A DNA stretch of 64,000 nt, taken from the NCBI GenBank assembly GCA_023437715.1, contig JAEZFK010000036.1, positions 62,001-126,000 on the forward strand, given 5' to 3'. Both the position numbers and the translations under genes were made by a program. Below the pieces are notes generated by a model that saw only the letters and a list, made by a program, of their open reading frames with translations, was not told the DNA's origin and did no database searches. Positions 24,475 through 32,367 of the stretch are shown one piece after another. Positions within the stretch are counted from its first letter, which is position 1, and every line of letters starts with the position of its first letter. The DNA is from Bacillota bacterium (GTDB taxonomy: Bacteria; Bacillota; Clostridia; Lachnospirales; Lachnospiraceae).

Positions 24475-25878
24475 TTATTTTTCTGCTACATTTTCCGCGC
24501 CGACGCTGTTTGTCACGTCTGATTTATACTGGGCCATGGCATCCTCCGGGCTGGTTCCCGATACCACGGATTCAACCATTGTCTGAATGTGGGTGGTGAC
24601 TGTGGTATACTGGCTGTTTCTCGGCCTGTAGAAGGCTCCGGCTAAAAAGCCCGTGCATTTTTCCATAAAAGGCTGGGAGGAATAGGTGGGATCTGTTGCA
24701 ATGTCGGTTCTGGTGGCAATATTTCCCTGGGCAATGATGGTTTTTAAGTAAACGTCATAGCTCATGCAGTGCTTGATAAAGTCCATGGCGGCATCCTTCT
24801 GATCAGCATGGGCCGGAATGGATAAGGCCCAGCCGCCGGACATGGTAACTGTTCCCGGCTCCTGCCCTTCCGAAGTCGGCATGGCTGCAATGCCCAGCTT
24901 ATCCTTGTACTCCGGCCAGGGAGAGGCTCCCGTATCCTTGTAATTACCGCTGATCCAATAACCATCTAAGGAAATGGCCAGCTTGCCGCTGGGCAGATAT
25001 TCCCTGGCGGAAATATTTCCCGCTTCCCCTGTCAGAACCTTTGAAAGGGATGGGCCATAGCCCTCTTTATAAATGGTGCTTATGAAATTTAAGGATTTTA
25101 AAATGTTATCGCTGGAAACAATCCATTTGTCGTTTTTATCTAAAAGCTGCTCTCCGGTTCCGTAAAGAAGCATCTCATAGGTCTGCATGGAGGTAGCTTC
25201 TCCTGTAGCAACGCCGGAATTGCACCAGAAAGGCACCACATCGGGGCACTTTTCCTTGATGATCTTGCAGATATCTAATACATCCTGCCAGGTCTTTGGC
25301 TGCCATTCCGTATCCAGACCGGCCGCCTGAAAGATATCCTTGTTGTACCAAAGCCCCCGGGTATCGGTGCAGTAGGGGATTCCGTAAACGCTTCCGTCCT
25401 CGTAGGTAACGCCATCCACCAGTGCACCATAGTAGACACCGTCGTTCCACTCCTTGTAATCCTTTAAGTAGGGGGAAAGATCCGTCAGATACCCTGCCGC
25501 CACATCAGAGGGGAGCTGGAAGGTGTCCTCGCAGACAATATCGGGAGCCGTACTCGGCGACTGTAAGGCCAGGGCCACCTTTGCAAAATAATCTCCTTCC
25601 GAAGCCGTAATCGGTGCGATATCAAGCTCGATGGAATCCTTTTTGTCATAGGTTTCGTAGGCATCTTCAAACCAGTCCTTCAACGCATTGACTTCACCTC
25701 CTCCATCCCGGTAGGTAATGGAAATCTTCGTCTTTCCTCCTGCTGCCCCGCTGTCCGCCGCTTTTGTCGCCTCCGCTGCCGCTTCTGTTGTTCCTCCCCC
25801 GGAACCGGAGCACGCCGTCAAGGACAATGCCATAGTGGAAACAAGTGCTGCTGCTGCGATTTTTTTCATCTTTTTCAT
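24475..25878 (-). CDS. Mannoside-binding lipoprotein (SBP family 1)
   Basis: 467-aa solute-binding lipoprotein. Signal peptide with lipobox LTAC puts the lipid cysteine at residue 23, then a Gly/Ser/Ala/Glu tether. The mature part includes TRGLWYNKDIFQAAGLDTEW, typical of the family. ATG 25878 is set by AAAGGAGAGG; a longer frame (to 25965) has no ribosome-binding site. It heads the operon with two permeases and a GH38 alpha-mannosidase, so the ligand is inferred as an alpha-mannoside. Upstream, a TATGAT -10 box lacks a -35 element, consistent with activation by the YesN-type regulator encoded immediately upstream. Confidence 0.93.
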   Translation of the reverse strand: MKKMKKIAAAALVSTMALSLTACSGSGGGTTEAAAEATKAADSGAAGGKTKISITYRDGGGEVNALKDWFEDAYETYDKKDSIELDIAPITASEGDYFAKVALALQSPSTAPDIVCEDTFQLPSDVAAGYLTDLSPYLKDYKEWNDGVYYGALVDGVTYEDGSVYGIPYCTDTRGLWYNKDIFQAAGLDTEWQPKTWQDVLDICKIIKEKCPDVVPFWCNSGVATGEATSMQTYEMLLYGTGEQLLDKNDKWIVSSDNILKSLNFISTIYKEGYGPSLSKVLTGEAGNISAREYLPSGKLAISLDGYWISGNYKDTGASPWPEYKDKLGIAAMPTSEGQEPGTVTMSGGWALSIPAHADQKDAAMDFIKHCMSYDVYLKTIIAQGNIATRTDIATDPTYSSQPFMEKCTGFLAGAFYRPRNSQYTTVTTHIQTMVESVVSGTSPEDAMAQYKSDVTNSVGAENVAEK

Positions 25879-26001
25879 AGAACCCTCTCCTTTTCTCTGC
25901 CTATGCTTTCCAGGCTCGTTTGATAGGTAAATCATAGCATAAGACAAATTTCCGGAGTATTCCAAATTCTTAGAAAAGGGGTATAATTTTAATCTTTCCT
26001 T

Positions 26002-27261
26002 TTATCTTTCCATAATCGCATTGCGGATGTCTCCCTGGAGCCGTTTCCCCACCTCCTCCGGGGTTATGGACTTGTCGCCGAAGAAAGCCGCCAGATTGCC
26101 TGCAATGCCGTCGGATATAATAAACCAGGTGGAATAGGAGCTTTTTAAAATGCTCTGGTTTCTCTCCCGCTTTAAATATTCATCCGTAAGTCCTCTCTTT
26201 GAGGCAGGATTTACCTCCACATCCGTCCTGACGGAAAGGCAGTATGTATTTTCCCAGTATTTTTTCATGACCTGGGGAGAGGTGAGGTAATCCAGCAGCT
26301 TTACGGCTTCTCCATAATCCGCAGTGGCAGTGATTCCGATATTGTCCCCCTGGAGCAGACAGGTCTGCTTCTGGATGTAGGGAATTTCCGCTATCTCATA
26401 CTGAAACTTCATATCCGAGCTTTCCAGTATGGACATGGAGCTTAAGCTTGCGATGGCAATCTTTACGTATCCCCTGGAAAATGCCCTCATTAAGTCCTTT
26501 TGGTTCCAGTTGATGACCTCCTGGGGGATGATGCCTTCATCCCGCATTCCCCCCAGCATTTCATAGAGCCGCATACAGTTTTCCGTGTCCAGGCTCCGTA
26601 TGGTTCCCCCGGCGGAATAGATCATCTGAAGGAAGCTGGAGGTAATATCCTCCTTGTTCTTCACCGAAAAGCCCAGGCTGTAGGTCCCAAGGGTATTGGT
26701 CTCCCGGCAGAGCTTATAGAATTCCTCCATGTCGCCGGGAATGGAAGCATTGTATTTCTTTAAATAATCCTGGTTATAAAACATCACATAGGGGTTGCTG
26801 GTAAAGGGAACCCCGTAGCAGACGCCGTTTACCACGGTGCTGTTATAGGCATTTTTTAAATATTCAGAAGATTTATCCGCCGTCATATACCCGGATAAAT
26901 CCTTAAGAATTCCCATGGACTGAAGGGCCGGGGTCATGACGTTTTCGCAGATAATGAGATCAGGCAGATTGTTCTGGTCCTTGTCAATGCAGAGCTGCTT
27001 CTGAAAGCTGGACTGGGAAACGTACTGAAGCCTGACCTGCGGATTTCCGGGAATGCCGGAATATTCCTCTACAAGTTCTTTTAAATATTCATCGTTTTCC
27101 CTTTCCTCGCAGACGGCCATAAGAACCACCTCGTCCCTTTTTTCCTCTTCCCGGGGCACTTCCACCCCGTTTTCCCTGTAATATTTGACGACCACGCTGA
27201 CCAGCAGAAAAAACACCAGCACCCAGAAGCACAAAAGAAGTCTTTGTATGGTTTTATTCAT
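26002..27261 (-). CDS. Membrane-anchored solute-binding-like protein of the sensor operon
   Basis: 419-aa protein resembling family 1 sugar-binding proteins (PDLIICENVMTPALQSMGIL, GVCYGVPFTSNPYVMFYNQD). Unlike the three transporter-linked binding proteins it has no lipobox; residues 8-26 form a membrane anchor (LLLCFWVLVFFLLVSVVVK) with a short cytoplasmic tail. It lies 3 bp downstream of the response-regulator gene, in the YesM-YesN operon, and has no permease of its own. It most likely binds sugar outside and presents it to the sensor kinase rather than to a channel; that role is inference from context. Confidence 0.85.
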   Translation of the reverse strand: MNKTIQRLLLCFWVLVFFLLVSVVVKYYRENGVEVPREEEKRDEVVLMAVCEERENDEYLKELVEEYSGIPGNPQVRLQYVSQSSFQKQLCIDKDQNNLPDLIICENVMTPALQSMGILKDLSGYMTADKSSEYLKNAYNSTVVNGVCYGVPFTSNPYVMFYNQDYLKKYNASIPGDMEEFYKLCRETNTLGTYSLGFSVKNKEDITSSFLQMIYSAGGTIRSLDTENCMRLYEMLGGMRDEGIIPQEVINWNQKDLMRAFSRGYVKIAIASLSSMSILESSDMKFQYEIAEIPYIQKQTCLLQGDNIGITATADYGEAVKLLDYLTSPQVMKKYWENTYCLSVRTDVEVNPASKRGLTDEYLKRERNQSILKSSYSTWFIISDGIAGNLAAFFGDKSITPEEVGKRLQGDIRNAIMER

Positions 27262-27264
27262 GGC

Positions 27265-28776
27265 TTAAAACACCTTTCTGTAATCAGAGGGGGACACGCC
27301 CATGACGGAGCGGAATACCTTGTTGAAGTATTTTGTATCCTTATAGCCCACCATTTCAGCTACTTCATAGATCTTATAATTTCCTGCCGCCAGCAGCTTT
27401 TTGGCAATGCTGATCCGAAATTCCACTAAAAAGGTGACGAAATTGATCCCCATTTCCTTGGAAAACAGCTTGCTCAAATACTCCGGCGTGATCCCCACCA
27501 AGTCGGCCGCCTCGGAAAGGGAAATTTCCCTGTGGTAATTATGCCTTATGAATTCTATGACATTTAAGATCATTCCATTGTCGGTCAGGGCATCCTCTTT
27601 CCGGTCATCTGCAATCATGTGGATCATCTTCCAGTAATTGTTTAAAAATATTTCCCGGATGCTGGTTTTCAGCATGTCATTTAACAGGTACTGGTACAGG
27701 GCTTCCACGTCCCTGTTTTCCATTAAGTCTCTGGCAGCATCAAGAAGAGCCATGACAAAGCGGACCGTATGTCTTTTAATGGTCTGAGGCGTTTCCCGGC
27801 TCTGAATGACCGTCTCCTCAAATTTCCCGGCGTTTTTCCTGATTCCCTCCTTATTGCCGTTTCTTATGTCTCTGCGGATGGCATGCTCGATGTTCTCCGG
27901 GTAATCCACCCTTTCAAAGGCCATATTTTCTATGAGCTCCCTGTCAATGATCCTGCTTTCGGGAAAAAGGAAGGTATAGGAAAGCAGCTCCTGCATCTCC
28001 TTTAACCGGTCTTTCAGCATGGATAAATGGGTAAGCTCTCCATAGCTGATTAAAAATTCTCCTGTCTTTTTTAACTCCCTTATGATCTGGGTCCTGAATA
28101 TGGTCTTTAAGTACCGGACGTTCTGGCCGTCTGAGATCATGACCAGAAGGCTCTTTTCGTAAGGAAGCTTGAAAATGAAGAATCCGGTGAGGCAGACGGC
28201 GTTTAGGCTGTTCTCAAGGGCCTCTGCCATCTGGTTTGAGGTGTCATCCAGTATGCTTTCCGACTGGATCAGAAACATGGAAATCACATGGTCGTTCTGG
28301 TGTCTTATTTTTTCGGCAAAACGCTTTTCCACTGTTTCCCGGTCGCTTCCGTCGCCTGTGAGAAGGGAAAACAGCAGCTGCTCCGCAGACACCTCCTTTG
28401 CCCTGCTTTTTGACAGCCTGGCTTCCACGCAGCCCAGAACCTCTAAAATGTCCTCTACATTTAAGGGCTTTAATAAATATTCCACCACAGACAGCTGTAT
28501 GGCCCGCTGGGCGTACTCAAATTCAGAGTATCCGGTGAGAACCACGGCAGCCGTCTCCGCCCCTGCTTCCCTGATCCTATTAATCATGGTCAGGCCGTCC
28601 ATGCCGGGCATGTTGATGTCTGTAATGACAACATCAGGCCGAAGAGAAAGCACGCTTTGAAGCCCTGAGGCCCCGTCGCTTTCCCCGGCAGCCACCTCAT
28701 GAGAGGTGTATTTCTCAATGATTTTAATAATACCGTTTCTGGTGTTCGGCTCATCTTCTACAACTACGATTCTCAT
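27265..28776 (-). CDS. YesN-type response regulator with AraC DNA-binding domain
   Basis: 503-aa two-component regulator. The receiver domain (1-120) has the acidic pair VVVEDEP, the phosphorylation site in VVITDINMPGMDG (Asp about 55) and the conserved Lys in YLLKPLN. A long middle region (about 140-390) has no recognised domain. The C-terminal 100 residues are an AraC-type double helix-turn-helix (LSEAADLVGITPEYLSKLFS and IYEVAEMVGYKDTKYFNKVF). ATG 28776 gives the classic receiver start MRIVVVEDEPN; a GTG at 28797 overlapping the kinase stop is less likely. Expected to activate the mannoside operon next door. Confidence 0.93.
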   Translation of the reverse strand: MRIVVVEDEPNTRNGIIKIIEKYTSHEVAAGESDGASGLQSVLSLRPDVVITDINMPGMDGLTMINRIREAGAETAAVVLTGYSEFEYAQRAIQLSVVEYLLKPLNVEDILEVLGCVEARLSKSRAKEVSAEQLLFSLLTGDGSDRETVEKRFAEKIRHQNDHVISMFLIQSESILDDTSNQMAEALENSLNAVCLTGFFIFKLPYEKSLLVMISDGQNVRYLKTIFRTQIIRELKKTGEFLISYGELTHLSMLKDRLKEMQELLSYTFLFPESRIIDRELIENMAFERVDYPENIEHAIRRDIRNGNKEGIRKNAGKFEETVIQSRETPQTIKRHTVRFVMALLDAARDLMENRDVEALYQYLLNDMLKTSIREIFLNNYWKMIHMIADDRKEDALTDNGMILNVIEFIRHNYHREISLSEAADLVGITPEYLSKLFSKEMGINFVTFLVEFRISIAKKLLAAGNYKIYEVAEMVGYKDTKYFNKVFRSVMGVSPSDYRKVF

Positions 28777-28796
28777 ACAAATATCCCGCTCCCTCA

Positions 28797-30605
28797 CTAT
28801 TTTTCAAATAATATCTCCGCCGTTACCCTGGTTCCTTCTGCATTTGATTCAATGAAGAAATCCCCGTCTTCTCCGTAGTAGTATTTAATTCTCATGATGA
28901 CGTTTCGTATGCCGATGCTTCCTTCCATGGCGCTTTTGGCGTAATCATAGTGGTTCAGCTCATCAACCAGGTCCTTATCCATGCCTTTTCCGTTATCTTC
29001 CACGGAAATGAGCAAGTGCCTGTCGTCCTTTTTCTTAATGGAAATGGTGATCCTGTCCTGGCCCGTACTGCCGGGAAAGCCGTGAATGATGGCGTTTTCT
29101 ATGAGGGGCTGAAACAGCAGCTTGTGCATCTTCAGCTCCATGACCTCCTCCTCTACATCCATGATGCATTGAAAGGAAAAGGAAAACCTTTGCTGCTGCA
29201 AATAAATGTATTGCTTCAAATATTCGATTTCATTTCTGACGCTTACCACACCGTTGCTTTTATGTACGCTGTAACGCAGGATAGTGGCCAGGTTTTTTAA
29301 CATCCGGCTAATAAGAAACTGCTCGTTTTCTATAGCAATCCAGTTAATGGCATCAAGAGTATTATAGAGGAAATGGGGGTTGATCTGAGCCTCCAATGCC
29401 TTTAATTCCGCGTTTTTCTCCCGCAGCAATGCCTCCTTTTCCATTTTCCCCGACTGGTCGATTTTCTGTACCATGTGGTTGAAATGCCTTGCGATCTTTC
29501 CGAATTCATCCTGCCACTGGTTTTCGATCTGCACCGTATAATCCCCCTTATAGGCCTTGTCCATGGCCGAGGTTATTTTCTCCACCCGAAGCTGAAGGGA
29601 ACTGGCAAACCGGATCATGAGAAGGACGCTGGTGACGATGATTAGGACCGCTAAAAGAATAATCAGTTCGAAAATATATTTGAAGTCCTTTAAAGGCTCC
29701 TTGTCATCACGAAGGCTGACCTGAAGAAACTGGTCCTTCAGCACAGGCTTTGTGTAAATGCTGTAAAAGCCGGTGTTCATGATTTTAAGCCGGTCTATGG
29801 AATGGCGGAGAGCATCTTCCTGAAGGGGAAAAACGGGTTTCCCGAAAATATTTACCCCGATTAAGTCTGTGCGGGTGCTGGATATGATATTTCCCCCGGC
29901 GTCACAGAGAAAGGAAATATTGACCTTATCTTCATTCTCCTGGGAATAGGCCTCCCGGATGTTTTCTTCATCAAGACAGATCAGGATGCTTCCAACCGTT
30001 CCCTGGCGGTAATTGTTAATGTCGGCAATCCGGTGACCCAGATAGATGATGTTTCTTTTTACGCCGTCCGCCTGTTCGCGGCTCATAACACCGGAATACA
30101 CAGTCTGGGTATTGTGAAAGGTTTCCTCCGCCACTGTCAGCCAGCTTTTATCCTTTTCGGGAAAGCAATAGCTGTCCAGGGAACTGTTTGTTATGGAGTC
30201 GTACATGATGCACTCCTTTTTCTGGGTCACTACCGCAATTCCCAGTATTTCAGGATGGAGATAGGAAATGTTCTCCAGTTCATCCTCCAGCTGCTTTTTT
30301 AACATAAAGTAGTTGCGGGAATCCCATACATTCAGCTTTTCAAGCTTCATGGCATAGTCGTTTTCCGTATAAATGGACATGATGATTCCGTCGTATTCGG
30401 AAAAATAATCTTCCAGGCCTTTCTGGGACAGCTTCATATTGCTTTCAACCAGTATATCGGTCTGTCTTCTCAAGGTATTGGCTGCAATCGCACAGGTTAT
30501 GATCTCAATTAATATGACCGGGACGATGGAGCCAAAAAGAAGGATGATCAGTATCTTTTTCGCTATTCCGTATTCCCGGTACCGGTTTATCAAATATTTA
30601 ATCAC
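28797..30605 (-). CDS. YesM-type sensor histidine kinase
   Basis: 602-aa membrane sensor. An N-terminal helix (about 18-40) and a second one (about 305-330, FELIILLAVLIIVTSVLLMI) enclose an extracellular sensing region of about 270 residues. HAMP follows (SAMDKAYKGDYTVQIENQWQ), then the His_kinase family motif EAQINPHFLYNTLDAINWIA with the phospho-accepting His, and the ATP-binding domain with SVEDNGKGMDKD. The GTG at 30605, preceded by GGAGGG, is preferred to an ATG at 30620 that would contain that ribosome-binding site. First gene of the kinase-regulator-binding-protein operon. Confidence 0.92.
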   Translation of the reverse strand: MIKYLINRYREYGIAKKILIILLFGSIVPVILIEIITCAIAANTLRRQTDILVESNMKLSQKGLEDYFSEYDGIIMSIYTENDYAMKLEKLNVWDSRNYFMLKKQLEDELENISYLHPEILGIAVVTQKKECIMYDSITNSSLDSYCFPEKDKSWLTVAEETFHNTQTVYSGVMSREQADGVKRNIIYLGHRIADINNYRQGTVGSILICLDEENIREAYSQENEDKVNISFLCDAGGNIISSTRTDLIGVNIFGKPVFPLQEDALRHSIDRLKIMNTGFYSIYTKPVLKDQFLQVSLRDDKEPLKDFKYIFELIILLAVLIIVTSVLLMIRFASSLQLRVEKITSAMDKAYKGDYTVQIENQWQDEFGKIARHFNHMVQKIDQSGKMEKEALLREKNAELKALEAQINPHFLYNTLDAINWIAIENEQFLISRMLKNLATILRYSVHKSNGVVSVRNEIEYLKQYIYLQQQRFSFSFQCIMDVEEEVMELKMHKLLFQPLIENAIIHGFPGSTGQDRITISIKKKDDRHLLISVEDNGKGMDKDLVDELNHYDYAKSAMEGSIGIRNVIMRIKYYYGEDGDFFIESNAEGTRVTAEILFEK

Positions 30606-30658
30606 GCAGAGTCCCTCCATGATGGATTTTATCTAATATTCTTTTATTCTGCTTGTAT

Positions 30659-30667
30659 ATTATAGCA
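30659..30667 (-). promoter_or_regulatory. Extended -10 promoter of the YesM/YesN operon
   Basis: Minus-strand TGCTATAAT, an extended -10 element with weak -35 match, about 55 bp upstream of the kinase start. Confidence 0.55.
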
Positions 30668-30752
30668 TATTTTACAAATAAAGGCAGAATTATATTGAAG
30701 GGAATTGCTGTATGATCTTCTTATCTCATAGGACGTAATTTCCCAGAGATAA

Positions 30753-30781
30753 AAAAACCGGCACGCAGCCGGCCGGTTTTT
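30753..30781. terminator. Intrinsic terminator between divergent genes
   Basis: AAAAACCGG pairs with CCGGTTTTT; an alternative inner stem CCGGC/GCCGG is possible. U-rich on both strands. It lies between the starts of two divergent genes, where no annotated transcript should end, so it points to an unannotated short transcript or an attenuated leader. Confidence 0.65.
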
Positions 30782-30838
30782 ATTATGATAAAGTTATTAT
30801 TTACGGCAGATTCATGACTGGGATATCATAACCGCCTA

Positions 30839-30890
30839 AAACTGGTATGTATAATTTTATTCAAATTGGATATTTAAAAAGTACCAGTTT
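30839..30890 (+). promoter_or_regulatory. Split operator flanking the ECF-gene promoter
   Basis: AAACTGGTA (30839-30847) and its exact inverse TACCAGTTT (30882-30890) lie 34 bp apart. Between them TATAAT-like sequence (about 30849-30854) may be the -10 box. The arms are spaced about four helical turns centre to centre, suited to a regulator bridging two sites. The regulator is unknown. Confidence 0.45.
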
Positions 30891-30948
30891 ATCTATATGA
30901 TAAATTTTAATAATCATACGAAATTTACTCATAAGGGAGGAAAAAAAT

Positions 30949-31497
30949 ATGAACAGCAGAAGAACAAGAAAAATTGTTTTCAGCGCCCTGATGGCGTCGC
31001 TCACCGCCGTAGCTACTATGGTGATCCACATCCCATCCGCATTCGGCGGCTATATTCATTTGGGAGACGGGATGGTGCTGTTAAGCGGCATACTCTTAGG
31101 CCCACTGGCCGGAGCAGCCGCGGGAGGGACCGGCTCCATGATGGCGGATCTTTTATCCGGCTACGCATTTTATGCACCGGCTACCTTTATCATTAAGGCC
31201 TTAGGGGCTTTTTCCAGCGGATATTTGTACCGCCGCCTGTCCCGCAAGGGGCGGGAAGGACATTTTCAGATACTGCCCTTTCTCACAGCCGGAATCGTAT
31301 GCAGCGTTGCAGTCACAGGCGGATATTTTATATTTGAACTTGCCGTATACGGACAGTCGGCTGCCCTTGTGAACGTTCCTTTCAATCTGGTTCAGAACCT
31401 GTTCAGTTTAATCGTGGGCGGAGCCCTGCTTCCTGTCCTTTTACGCGTTCATGAAATCAGGGATTTAAATAAAAAAGCAGTTTCCGGAAAGATATAA
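30949..31497 (+). CDS. ECF transporter S component
   Basis: 182-aa integral membrane substrate-binding subunit of an energy-coupling-factor importer, which takes up vitamins or related compounds together with the shared EcfA/A'/T module (not encoded here). Six hydrophobic stretches are visible; helix 1 carries the AxxxA-type EcfT contact (ALMASLTAVATM), and GYIHLGDGMVLLSGILLGPL and GSMMADLLSGYAFYAPATF are typical for the family. Start ATG 30949 follows AAGGGAGG. Monocistronic, divergent from the YesM operon. No riboswitch was recognised upstream; a split palindrome may regulate it. Substrate unknown. Confidence 0.9.
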   Translation: MNSRRTRKIVFSALMASLTAVATMVIHIPSAFGGYIHLGDGMVLLSGILLGPLAGAAAGGTGSMMADLLSGYAFYAPATFIIKALGAFSSGYLYRRLSRKGREGHFQILPFLTAGIVCSVAVTGGYFIFELAVYGQSAALVNVPFNLVQNLFSLIVGGALLPVLLRVHEIRDLNKKAVSGKI

Positions 31498-31516
31498 CCC
31501 TTCCGCCCTTTCCGGG

Positions 31517-32215
31517 CTACTTAAGAATCTGCCTGGGCTTAAATTTCAGATAATCCGATGAAACCAGGCAGTATTCTATTCCGTTTACCTCTCCCAGAAA
31601 GCTGTCCTGGTAGCGTTCCTTTCCATGACAATGGGAATAAATCACCTGGGAGGCCCCGTATTCCTCCGCCATCCTGGTAAATCCGCTTTCCATCTCTCCA
31701 ATGCTGGTAGGCGGATAATGGAGGAACATAATAAACTTTTTATAGCCGCCGGAAGCAGCCAGCTCAAAGGATATGCGCAGCCTGTCCAGCTCCCGGTCCA
31801 CCAGCTTTTCGAAATGCTCCGGGGAATCTTTCCCTTCATAGCAGTATCCTTTTGTCCCGACCAGGGCGTAATCCTCATAGGAAAAGTAATTGGTCTGCAA
31901 AAACGACAGACGCCCCTGATACAGCTCATTCAGCCTCTGGGTCTTTTTTGCATCCCAAAACATATCGTGATTTCCCCGAAGCAGGATCTTCCTGCCGGGA
32001 AGGTCCCCAATAAAATCCAGGTCTGCTTTGCATTCTTCTAAATTTCTACCCCAGGAGTGGTCTCCGGTGACGACAACCGTGTCTTCCGGAGAAATTAATT
32101 TTATCCAGTTCTTCTCTATCTTCGCCGTATGATTTTTCCACTCTTTTCCGAACACCTCCATAGGCTTATCCACTGTAAGGGACAGGTGCAGATCTCCTAT
32201 TGCATATAAACTCAT
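31517..32215 (-). CDS. Calcineurin-like metallophosphoesterase
   Basis: 232-aa cytoplasmic dinuclear-metal phosphoesterase. Motifs in order: YAIGDLHLS (residue 4 on), VVTGDHSWG, ILLRGNHDMFW, MFLHYPPT and YSHCHGKERY, the complete metal-binding set. ATG 32215 is chosen because AAAGGA lies 9 bp upstream and the beta strand starts there; the longer frame would translate through the upstream ppdK terminator. Physiological substrate unknown. Confidence 0.92.
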   Translation of the reverse strand: MSLYAIGDLHLSLTVDKPMEVFGKEWKNHTAKIEKNWIKLISPEDTVVVTGDHSWGRNLEECKADLDFIGDLPGRKILLRGNHDMFWDAKKTQRLNELYQGRLSFLQTNYFSYEDYALVGTKGYCYEGKDSPEHFEKLVDRELDRLRISFELAASGGYKKFIMFLHYPPTSIGEMESGFTRMAEEYGASQVIYSHCHGKERYQDSFLGEVNGIEYCLVSSDYLKFKPRQILK

Positions 32216-32273
32216 GTCCGCCATTCCTTTCTTTTTCCCGGGGATGTCATAAAACAACAGCATCCTTGTTTTT

Positions 32274-32317
32274 GAAAAAAACCACCATACCAACTTTACA
32301 GTCGATATGGTGGTTTT
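32274..32317 (-). terminator. Terminator after ppdK
   Basis: AAAACCACCATA and TATGGTGGTTTT form a perfect 12-bp stem followed by a T-run on the minus strand, about 50 bp after the ppdK stop and before the phosphoesterase gene. Confidence 0.85.
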
Positions 32318-32367
32318 CATTTTAATCTTCAATAAAAATCCGGCCTTATTACAGCGAATTTTACATC

